This document shows, piece by piece, positions 1-5,227 of a stretch of DNA of 5,227 bases. The position numbers and the translations under genes are program-made. The notes below the pieces were generated by a model. That model had not been told where the DNA came from. It searched no databases and saw nothing but the letters and a program-made list of their open reading frames with translations. This stretch comes from Burkholderiaceae bacterium (GTDB lineage Bacteria > Pseudomonadota > Gammaproteobacteria > Burkholderiales > Burkholderiaceae_C). Where the stretch lies: assembly GCA_031276435.1 (NCBI GenBank), contig JAISNB010000226.1:1-5227 (forward strand). Reading direction: 5' to 3'. Each line of letters opens with the position of its first letter. The first letter of the stretch is position 1.

Positions 1-3000
1 AGGCCCTGCAAGCAGCTTGGGCAACTGGTGAGGATTTTGATGTCGCCTTTGTCGTTGCCACCGCTGGCGGCGCTGCGCAGTCGCGCTTCGTCCTGGCGGA
101 TTTCTTTTTCTTTGCGAAAGCGTACCTGGGTGGCGATGTCGGGGCGGGTGACGCCAAATGCGCCGCTTTCGCCGCAGCAGCGGTTGTTTTTGATGACTTG
201 CGGGCCGATGAGGGCTTTGACGGTTTTGGTGGCGTCTTGCTGCCGCATGGGGTTGTGGCAAGGCTCGTGGTAGAGGTACGCGCCCTGTTGCCTGGCGGGC
301 AGGGTGATGGATTTTTCCAGCAGGTATTCGTGGATGTCGATGATGCGGCTGCCCGGGAATATTTTGTCGAACTGGTAGCTGGCGATCTGGTCGTGGCAGG
401 TGCCGCAACTGACGATGACGGTTTTGATGTCGAGGTAGTTGAGCGTGTTGGCGACGCGGTGCAGCAGGACACGGTTGTCGGTGATGATTTTTTCGGCCAC
501 GTCAAACAGTCCCGCACCGCGCTGCGGGTAGCCGCAGCATATGTAGCCCGGGGGCAGGACGGTTTGTACGCCGGCGTGCCACAGCATGGCTTGCGCGGCC
601 AAGCTGATTTGGCTGAACAGGCGCTCGGAGCCGCAGCCGGGAAAGTAGAAAACGGCTTCGCTTTCGGGGGTGGTGGTTTGCGGATTGCGGATGACGGGTA
701 CGTATTGCCGGTCTTGCACGTCCAGCAGGGCGCGCGCGGTTTTGCTGGGCAGGCCGCCGGGGAGTTTTTTGTTGACGAAGTGGATGATTTGTTCGCGCAC
801 GGGCGCCGGGCCGACGGTGGCTGGCGGATGTTGTGTTTGTTTGCGGCCCGCTGCGCGGAAAAAGTCAACCGCGGCGCGCTGCGCCTTGAAGAGCGCGCCG
901 GTCATGACGGCGCTCGCCGCGCCGATGAGGCGCGGGTCGGTGGCGTTCAAAAAGAACATGGTTGCCGCGCTGCCGGGGCGGAAGCTTTTCTGGCCCATTT
1001 TGCGCAGCAGGTTGCGCATGTTCATGGTGACGTCGCCAAAGTCGATTTTGACGGGGCACGGTTTCAGGCAGCGGTGGCAGACGGTGCAGTGGTCGGCCAC
1101 GTCCTCAAATTCGGCCCAGTGTTTGATGGAGATGCCGCGCCGCGTTTGTTCTTCGTACAAGAAGGCTTCGACCAGCAGCGATGTGGCCAGTATCTTGTTG
1201 CGCGGGCTGTACAGCAGGTTGGCGCGCGGCACGTGGGTGCTGCATTCGGGTTTGCATTTGCCGCAGCGCAGGCAGTTTTTGATGCTCTCGGAGATGGCGC
1301 CTATGTCGCTTTGCTGCATGATGAGCGATTCGTGCCCCATGAGTCCAAAGCTCGGCGTGTAGGCGTTGGTCAGGTCGGCTTTGATGGCGCGTGCAGCGCC
1401 GTCGAAGGGTTTTTGCTGGCGCAGCAGTTTGCCGCGGTTGAAGTGCCCGTGTGGATCGACGCGCTGTTTGTATTGGGCAAAGGGGGCGAGTTCCTGGTCG
1501 CTCAGGTATTCGAGTTTGGTGATGCCGATGCCGTGTTCGCCAGAGATGACGCCGCCCAGGCTGCGCGCCAGCGCCATGACGCGGTCGACGGCTTCGTGCG
1601 CAGTGCGCAGCATGGCGTAGTTGTCGCTGTTGACGGGGATGTTGGTGTGGACGTTGCCATCGCCCGCGTGCATGTGCAGCGCGATCCAGACGCGCCCCTT
1701 GAGTACGCGCTTTTGTATGGCAACGCATTCGTTGAGGATGGGTTCGAAGGCGATGCCGCGCAGCAGTTGGCCCAGCGGGTCGCGCAGCTGCACTCTCCAA
1801 CTGGCGCGCAGGGTGTGGTCTTGCAGTTGCGCGAACAGTGTGTCCACGTTGCGCAGCCAGTGCTGCCACTGCTGGCGCACGGCGCCAATGAGTTCGCGCG
1901 CCTGGGAGAGGCGCTCGGCCAGCAGTTCTGGCGTGGGTGCGTCGGCGGAGTCTTCGGCGTGGCCCAGCGGCAGGTTGCTTTGGCTGAAGAAGGCTTCCAG
2001 CGCGTCAGCCATTTCGATTTTGTTGCGCAGCGACAGCTCGATGTTGATGCGCTCGATGCCGTCGGTGTATTCGGCCATGCGCGGCAGCGGGATGACCACA
2101 TCCTCGTTGATTTTGAAGGCGTTGGTGTGGCGGCTAATGGCCGCCGTGCGTTTGCGGTCGGACCAGAATTTCTTGCGCGCCTCGGGCGTTACCGCGATGA
2201 AGCCTTCGCCCGCGCGGCTGCCCGCGATGCGCACGACTTCGCTGGCGGCGCGCGCCACGGCATCGGCGTCGTCGCCAACAATGTCGCCAAACAGCGCCAT
2301 TTTGGGCAATACGCCGCGTTTGGATTTGGTGGTGTAGCCGACGGCTTTCAGATAGCGGTCGTCCAGGTGTTCCAGCCCCGCCAGCAGCACGCCACTGCGG
2401 CGCGCCTGGGTGAACATGAAGTCCCTGATTTCGACAATGCTGGGCACCGCCTGCTTGGCGCTGCCAAAGAATTCCAGGCACACGGTGCGGGTGTGCCCAG
2501 GCATGCGGTGCAGCACCCAGCGGGCGCTGGTAATCAGGCCGTCGCAGCCTTCTTTTTGCACGCCGGGCAGGCCCGAGAGGAATTTGTCGGTGACGTCCTT
2601 GCCAAGCCCTTCCTTGCGGAACAGTTTGCCGGGGATGTCCAGCTTTTCGGTGCGCAAGGGCGTTTTGCCGTCGGGCGCAAAGTAGGCCAGATGGAAATGC
2701 GCGGTCTCGGCATCGTGGATCTTGCCCATGTTGTGTCCCACGCGGGTGACTTCCAGCCACTGGCCTTGCGGCGTGACCATGCGCCAGGAGGCCAGGTTGT
2801 CCAGCGCGGTGCCCCACAGCACGGCTTTTTTGCCGCCCGCGTTCATGGCGATGTTGCCGCCAATGCAACTGGCTTCGGCGCTGGTGGGATCGCAGGCGAA
2901 AACCCATCCGGCCGCCTCGGCCGCGTCGGCCACGCGCTGCGTGACCACGCCCGCCTCGGTGTGGATGGTGGGCACGGGCTGCTCCAGCCCCGGCAGTTCG

Positions 3001-3746
3001 AGCATCTGCACCTGGCCCATGCCGATGAGTTTTTCCGTATTGATGACGGCGCTTTTCCAGTCCAGTGGCACGCCGCCGCCGGTGTAGCAGGTGCCGCCGC
3101 CGCGCGGAATAATGGTCAGGCCCAGATCAATGCAGCCTTTGACCAGGCCTGCCATTTCGGCCTCGGAGTCGGGTGTCAGCACCAGCAGCGGAAGCTCGAC
3201 GCGCCAGTCGGTGGCGTCGGTTACGTGGCTGACGCGCGAGAGGCCGTCGAATTTGATGTTGTCCTTGTGCGTGTAGCGGCGCAGCAGCCGCCCGGCGCGG
3301 CGGCGCAAATCGGCCACTTTGTCAAAAGAGCGGTCAAACGCATCGACCACACGCTCAGCGTAGGTCAGCAGCTCGCCCACCAGTGCGTCGCGGCTGGCGT
3401 CCTTGTCTGGCGTGCGGCGTTTTTCAATTTCAGCCACGCGGTGGCGCAACGCCTGTACCAGCAGCGCGCGGCGCCCGGAATTGGCCAGCAAGTCGTCCTG
3501 AAGGTACGGATTGCGGCGCACCACCCAAATGTCGCCCAGCACCTCGTACAACATGCGCGATGAGCGGCCCGTATCGCGCTCGCCGCGCAAAGCCTGCAAA
3601 ATCTCCCAGGACCGCTCGCCCAACAGGCGCAGCACGATTTCCCGATCCGAGAAACTCGTGTAGTTGTAGGGAATCTCGCGCAAACGGAGCGGCGCGCCGG
3701 GGGGGGGATTGGCAATCAGATGGGTGAGCGTTGTGGGATCTGTCAT
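1..3746 (-). CDS. Fused DUF3683 / FAD-binding oxidase / [4Fe-4S] / CCG-domain dehydrogenase, C-terminus cut by window edge
   Basis: This is probably a cytoplasmic or membrane-associated flavin and iron-sulfur dehydrogenase that oxidises a 2-hydroxy acid and passes electrons through Fe-S clusters to an acceptor such as quinone. The role is inferred from domains; the substrate is unknown. Seen: LREIPYNYTSF (residues 22-32) opens a DUF3683-like segment. The FAD-binding PCMH domain shows RGGGTCYTGG (215-224) and GGNIAMNAGG (296-305). The oxidase C-terminal domain shows HMHAGDGNVH (691-700) and GEHGIG (736-741). Two CxxCxxCxxxC motifs lie at C825/828/831/835 and C887/890/893/897. CCG module 1 has C1038, CCG 1070-1072 and SCGTC 1113-1117; module 2 has HEPCH 1160-1164, CCG 1190-1192 and SCPSC 1241-1245. 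From memory, relatives are about 1300 residues, so roughly 50 are missing. ATG at 3746 sits just before the conserved start, but its SD is weak and the frame stays open upstream. No frameshift was seen. E. coli YdiJ and GlcD/GlcF are comparable designs. Confidence 0.93.
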   Translation of the reverse strand, partial: MTDPTTLTHLIANPPPGAPLRLREIPYNYTSFSDREIVLRLLGERSWEILQALRGERDTGRSSRMLYEVLGDIWVVRRNPYLQDDLLANSGRRALLVQALRHRVAEIEKRRTPDKDASRDALVGELLTYAERVVDAFDRSFDKVADLRRRAGRLLRRYTHKDNIKFDGLSRVSHVTDATDWRVELPLLVLTPDSEAEMAGLVKGCIDLGLTIIPRGGGTCYTGGGVPLDWKSAVINTEKLIGMGQVQMLELPGLEQPVPTIHTEAGVVTQRVADAAEAAGWVFACDPTSAEASCIGGNIAMNAGGKKAVLWGTALDNLASWRMVTPQGQWLEVTRVGHNMGKIHDAETAHFHLAYFAPDGKTPLRTEKLDIPGKLFRKEGLGKDVTDKFLSGLPGVQKEGCDGLITSARWVLHRMPGHTRTVCLEFFGSAKQAVPSIVEIRDFMFTQARRSGVLLAGLEHLDDRYLKAVGYTTKSKRGVLPKMALFGDIVGDDADAVARAASEVVRIAGSRAGEGFIAVTPEARKKFWSDRKRTAAISRHTNAFKINEDVVIPLPRMAEYTDGIERINIELSLRNKIEMADALEAFFSQSNLPLGHAEDSADAPTPELLAERLSQARELIGAVRQQWQHWLRNVDTLFAQLQDHTLRASWRVQLRDPLGQLLRGIAFEPILNECVAIQKRVLKGRVWIALHMHAGDGNVHTNIPVNSDNYAMLRTAHEAVDRVMALARSLGGVISGEHGIGITKLEYLSDQELAPFAQYKQRVDPHGHFNRGKLLRQQKPFDGAARAIKADLTNAYTPSFGLMGHESLIMQQSDIGAISESIKNCLRCGKCKPECSTHVPRANLLYSPRNKILATSLLVEAFLYEEQTRRGISIKHWAEFEDVADHCTVCHRCLKPCPVKIDFGDVTMNMRNLLRKMGQKSFRPGSAATMFFLNATDPRLIGAASAVMTGALFKAQRAAVDFFRAAGRKQTQHPPATVGPAPVREQIIHFVNKKLPGGLPSKTARALLDVQDRQYVPVIRNPQTTTPESEAVFYFPGCGSERLFSQISLAAQAMLWHAGVQTVLPPGYICCGYPQRGAGLFDVAEKIITDNRVLLHRVANTLNYLDIKTVIVSCGTCHDQIASYQFDKIFPGSRIIDIHEYLLEKSITLPARQQGAYLYHEPCHNPMRQQDATKTVKALIGPQVIKNNRCCGESGAFGVTRPDIATQVRFRKEKEIRQDEARLRSAASGGNDKGDIKILTSCPSCLQG
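3699..3707. repeat. Nine-base G/C homopolymer inside the dehydrogenase N-terminus
   Basis: Nine consecutive G on the plus strand read as CCC CCC CCC, Pro14-Pro16, in the dehydrogenase. The tract lies before the conserved LREIPYNYTSF segment, so proline number there is probably not critical, but a change of one base would shift the frame early. It is the longest homopolymer I noticed in the window and a plausible site of slippage or sequencing error. Confidence 0.9.
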
Positions 3747-3803
3747 GTCGTCAGCCCAGCACGGCGCGCCAAAATCCTGGGCACAGGCCAATCGGGCAAA
3801 CCA

Positions 3804-3822
3804 GGCTGGCCTCTGGCTGGCC
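3804..3822. repeat. 8-bp direct repeat GGCTGGCC, 11-bp period
   Basis: GGCTGGCC occurs at 3804-3811 and again at 3815-3822, start to start 11 bases, close to one helical turn. It lies about 60-75 bases upstream of the dehydrogenase start. Tandem sites one turn apart can be bound by a regulator, but GC-rich words like this also recur by chance, so this is recorded as a sequence fact only. Confidence 0.35.
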
Positions 3823-3839
3823 CGTGATTTTATCGTGCG

Positions 3840-3867
3840 CCCCAAATACCCGGCGCGTTTGGGGTAT
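3840..3867. repeat. Overlapping inverted repeats CCCCAAA/TTTGGGG and ATACCC/GGGTAT
   Basis: CCCCAAA (3840-3846) is the exact complement of TTTGGGG (3858-3864) with an 11-base gap. The shifted pair ATACCC (3846-3851) and GGGTAT (3862-3867) is also exact, and the two pairings exclude each other. The centre lies about 106 bases upstream of the dehydrogenase ATG, so an operator for that gene is possible. No regulator family is recognised from the motif. Confidence 0.4.
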
Positions 3868-3918
3868 AGGCTTTGCGCTCGGCCCCAGGCGGCCACGGGC
3901 CAAAACCCAAACCCGGCG

Positions 3919-3968
3919 CAAGAAAAACCGCCCAATGCCGCATTCGCCAATTCATGGGGGTTTTCTTG
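3919..3968. repeat. Inverted repeat, 10-bp arms with one bulge
   Basis: CAAGAAAAACC (3919-3929) pairs with GGTTTTCTTG (3959-3968) if one A is bulged. The 29-base loop contains a second small palindrome, AATGC-C-GCATT (3934-3944). The arms are AT-rich and the structure lies well upstream of both start codons. Read from the minus strand it would fall in a long 5' leader of the dehydrogenase only if transcription starts beyond it. It could be a protein site, an RNA hairpin, or chance. Its right arm overlaps the FNR-like box. Confidence 0.4.
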
Positions 3969-3979
3969 ATCCGCGTCAG
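3966..3979 (+). promoter_or_regulatory. Candidate FNR/Anr/Crp-family box upstream of hemA
   Basis: The sequence TTGATCCGCGTCAG matches the FNR consensus TTGAT-N4-ATCAA at 8 of 10 defined positions: the left half is perfect and the right half keeps TCA. Its centre, 3972.5, is 61.5 bases upstream of a start point at 4034, a classical class I activator position. It would suit a promoter with a strong -10 and a poor -35. Anr/FNR control of hemA is known in Pseudomonas and FnrL control in Rhodobacter; here it is inferred from one imperfect site. Confidence 0.4.
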
Positions 3980-4020
3980 GTTCGGCAAGCGTTGGGCAAA
4001 ACACGAAAGCGGCCGAATTT

Positions 4021-4026
4021 TATAAT
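4021..4026 (+). promoter_or_regulatory. Predicted hemA sigma-70 -10 element (TATAAT)
   Basis: This is an exact TATAAT, 8 bases upstream of the hemA ATG. A 17-base spacer puts AAAACA (3998-4003) at the -35 position, which matches TTGACA in only its last three bases, so a weak -35 or an activator would be expected. The usual 7-9 base distance puts the start of transcription at 4033-4035, giving a leader of 0-2 bases. The motif also overlaps the in-frame TAA that bounds hemA. A chance match is possible. Confidence 0.6.
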
Positions 4027-4034
4027 CCAAGGCT

Positions 4035-5227
4035 ATGGCCGTCTGGGCACTTGGCTTGAACCACAACACCGCGCCGCTGGATTTGCGGGGCCGTTTTGCG
4101 TTTGCCGTCGACCAGATCGCGCCCGCCCTGCAAGGCCTGCGGCATGCGCTGCCGCAGCAACCCGAAGCGGCCATTTTGTCCACCTGCAACCGCACCGAAG
4201 TCTATTGCGCCAGCGCGCAGCCGGTGGCCGAGCAGGCGCTCCAGTGGCTGGCGCAAACCGGCCAGGTGCCCGCCGACGCGCTGCGCACACACACCTACCT
4301 CATGAGCGACAGCGGCGCGGCCCGCCACGCCTTCCGCGTCGCCAGCGGACTGGACTCCATGGTGCTGGGCGAACCCCAGATCCTGGGCCAAATGAAAAGC
4401 GCCGTGCGCGCCGCCGAAGAAGCTGGCGCCCTGGGATCCACGCTCAACCAGTTGTTCCAGCGCAGTTTTGCCGTCGCCAAACAAGTGCGCACCTCCACCG
4501 GCATTGGCGCGCACAGCATCAGCATGGCCGCCGCTGCCGTGCGCCTGGCCGGGCAATTGTTTGAAGACCTCAGCCGCATCCGCATCCTGTTTGTGGGCGC
4601 AGGCGAAATGATCGAGCTGGCCGCCACGCACTTCGCGGCCAAACAGCCCCGGGCCATCTGCGTTGCCAACCGCGGCATCGAGCGCGGCGAAAAACTCGCC
4701 CTGCGCCTTGGCGGACAAGCCATGCTGCTGGCCGATCTGCCCGAGCGCCTGCACGAATTCGATGCCGTCATCAGTTGCACCGCCAGCACCCTGCCCATCA
4801 TTGGCTTGGGCGCGGTAGAAAGCGCGCTGCGCAAACGCCGCCACCGCCCCATGTTCATGGTCGACCTGGCCGTGCCGCGCGACATCGAACCTGAAGTCAA
4901 GGAGCTGGAAGACGCCTATCTCTACACCGTGGACGATCTGGCTGGCGTGGTGGAGGCCGGACAAGCCAACCGGCAAGCCGCCGTCGCGCAGGCCGAAATC
5001 ATCATCGACGCGGGCGTGCAAAGTTTCATGCACTGGCTCGGCCAGCGCGACGGCGCGCAAGGCGTCGTGCCGCTGATCCAGCAAATGCACGCGCAAGCCA
5101 GCCAATGGCGTGCCCAGGAAATCCAGCGCGCCCGCAAACGCCTGGCCAAAGGCGAAAACGTGGACGCCGTACTTGACGCGCTGGCCCACGGCCTGACGCA
5201 AAAAATGCTCCACGGCGCCATGGTGGA
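4035..5227 (+). CDS. hemA: Glutamyl-tRNA reductase HemA, C-terminus cut by window edge
   Basis: HemA is cytoplasmic and reduces glutamyl-tRNA(Glu) with NADPH to glutamate-1-semialdehyde, the committed step of C5-pathway heme synthesis. The catalytic domain shows LGLNHNTAP (residues 6-14) and STCNRTE (49-55) with the expected nucleophile C51. H98, in ARHAFRVASGLDS, matches the conserved active-site histidine, and GEPQILGQ spans 112-119. The NADPH-binding domain has the glycine-rich GAGEM (188-192). The helical C-terminal dimerisation domain begins near residue 320, and the frame ends inside the conserved LTQKMLHGAM. The window holds 397 codons plus 2 bases; family members have about 418-430, so only some 20-35 residues are missing. 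The start is firm: an in-frame TAA lies at 4023-4025, and the next residues are the conserved N-terminus. There is no well-spaced Shine-Dalgarno (AAGG lies only 2 bases from the ATG). In beta-proteobacteria prfA and prmC often follow hemA, but that lies outside the window. Confidence 0.97.
   Translation, partial: MAVWALGLNHNTAPLDLRGRFAFAVDQIAPALQGLRHALPQQPEAAILSTCNRTEVYCASAQPVAEQALQWLAQTGQVPADALRTHTYLMSDSGAARHAFRVASGLDSMVLGEPQILGQMKSAVRAAEEAGALGSTLNQLFQRSFAVAKQVRTSTGIGAHSISMAAAAVRLAGQLFEDLSRIRILFVGAGEMIELAATHFAAKQPRAICVANRGIERGEKLALRLGGQAMLLADLPERLHEFDAVISCTASTLPIIGLGAVESALRKRRHRPMFMVDLAVPRDIEPEVKELEDAYLYTVDDLAGVVEAGQANRQAAVAQAEIIIDAGVQSFMHWLGQRDGAQGVVPLIQQMHAQASQWRAQEIQRARKRLAKGENVDAVLDALAHGLTQKMLHGAMV

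Larger units (their letters stand above)
3747..4034. other. Divergent intergenic control region
   Basis: These 288 bases separate the start codons of the dehydrogenase and hemA. I find no RNA gene and no small reading frame with family-like sequence. The region holds the hemA -10 element, an FNR/Anr-like box, two inverted repeats and a direct repeat, each listed separately. It is less uniformly GC-rich than the flanking genes, with A- and T-rich patches at 3827-3833, 3922-3927 and 4016-4026. For the dehydrogenase the best -10-like match on the minus strand is GATAAA (3829-3834), but no -35 sits at a suitable distance, so its promoter is unassigned. Confidence 0.85.

Noticed and set aside
198..3563. 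1121-codon plus-strand open frame antisense to the dehydrogenase
   Set aside because: Its translation is rich in Ala, Val, Gly, Phe, Gln and His with no recognisable family motif, while the minus strand gives continuous conserved domains. In GC-rich DNA, avoidance of certain codons leaves the opposite strand open. It is a shadow.
3829..3834. GATAAA on the minus strand as a -10 element for the dehydrogenase
   Set aside because: It matches TATAAT at four of six positions and has no -35-like hexamer 16-19 bases upstream.
3919..3968. Rho-independent terminator
   Set aside because: The arms are AT-rich with a 29-base loop, no GC-rich stem directly precedes a T run, and no gene ends here because the flanking genes diverge.
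3992..3997. TTGGGC as the hemA -35 element
   Set aside because: It is 23 bases from the TATAAT, too far for a normal sigma-70 promoter.
3830..4195. 121-codon minus-strand frame spanning the intergenic region and the hemA start
   Set aside because: It overlaps the conserved HemA N-terminus antisense and shows no recognised motif or ribosome site.
3731..4564. 277-codon plus-strand frame crossing the intergenic region into hemA
   Set aside because: It overlaps hemA in another frame and has low-complexity Arg/Ala/Pro-rich composition typical of a frame-shifted shadow.
4020..5213. 397-codon minus-strand open frame antisense to hemA
   Set aside because: The plus strand encodes an unmistakable HemA over the same bases; the antisense translation has no family resemblance.

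Overview
The window holds two divergently transcribed chromosomal genes, both cut by the window edges, with a 288-base intergenic region between them. GC content is high. The HemA N-terminus (MAVWALGLNHNTAPLDLRGR) and the DUF3683-type flavin/iron-sulfur dehydrogenase both resemble Burkholderiales proteins, most likely Comamonadaceae (Acidovorax-like). This placement comes from remembered protein families, not from a search. I see no mobile elements, CRISPR arrays, tRNA or rRNA genes, or phage genes.

Positions 3746 to 1, minus strand: one uninterrupted reading frame of 1248 codons plus 2 bases, running off the left edge. It encodes a very large fused oxidoreductase. In order it carries an N-terminal DUF3683-like segment, a PCMH-type FAD-binding domain, the FAD-linked oxidase C-terminal domain, two CxxCxxCxxxC [4Fe-4S] motifs and two Cys-rich CCG modules. 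It joins in one chain the functions that GlcD/GlcF-type or Dld/GlpC-type systems split over subunits. Its substrate is probably a 2-hydroxy acid, but the sequence does not settle this.

Positions 3747 to 4034: the divergent control region. On the hemA side it has a perfect TATAAT only 8 bases before the hemA ATG, which predicts a leaderless or nearly leaderless mRNA. About 61 bases upstream of the predicted start point lies an 8/10 match to an FNR/Anr box. Two inverted repeats and an 8-bp direct repeat lie between these and the dehydrogenase start. No convincing promoter was found for the dehydrogenase.

Positions 4035 to 5227, plus strand: hemA, glutamyl-tRNA reductase, the first step of C5-pathway tetrapyrrole synthesis. 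It is complete at the start and lacks only the last few tens of residues.

The two genes share a control region, and heme supply and respiratory-type redox enzymes may respond to the same oxygen or redox signals. That link is inference. The long reading frames antisense to both genes are GC-rich shadows. The most useful leads are the control of hemA and the uncharacterised fused dehydrogenase; nothing here amounts to a clear new multi-gene system.
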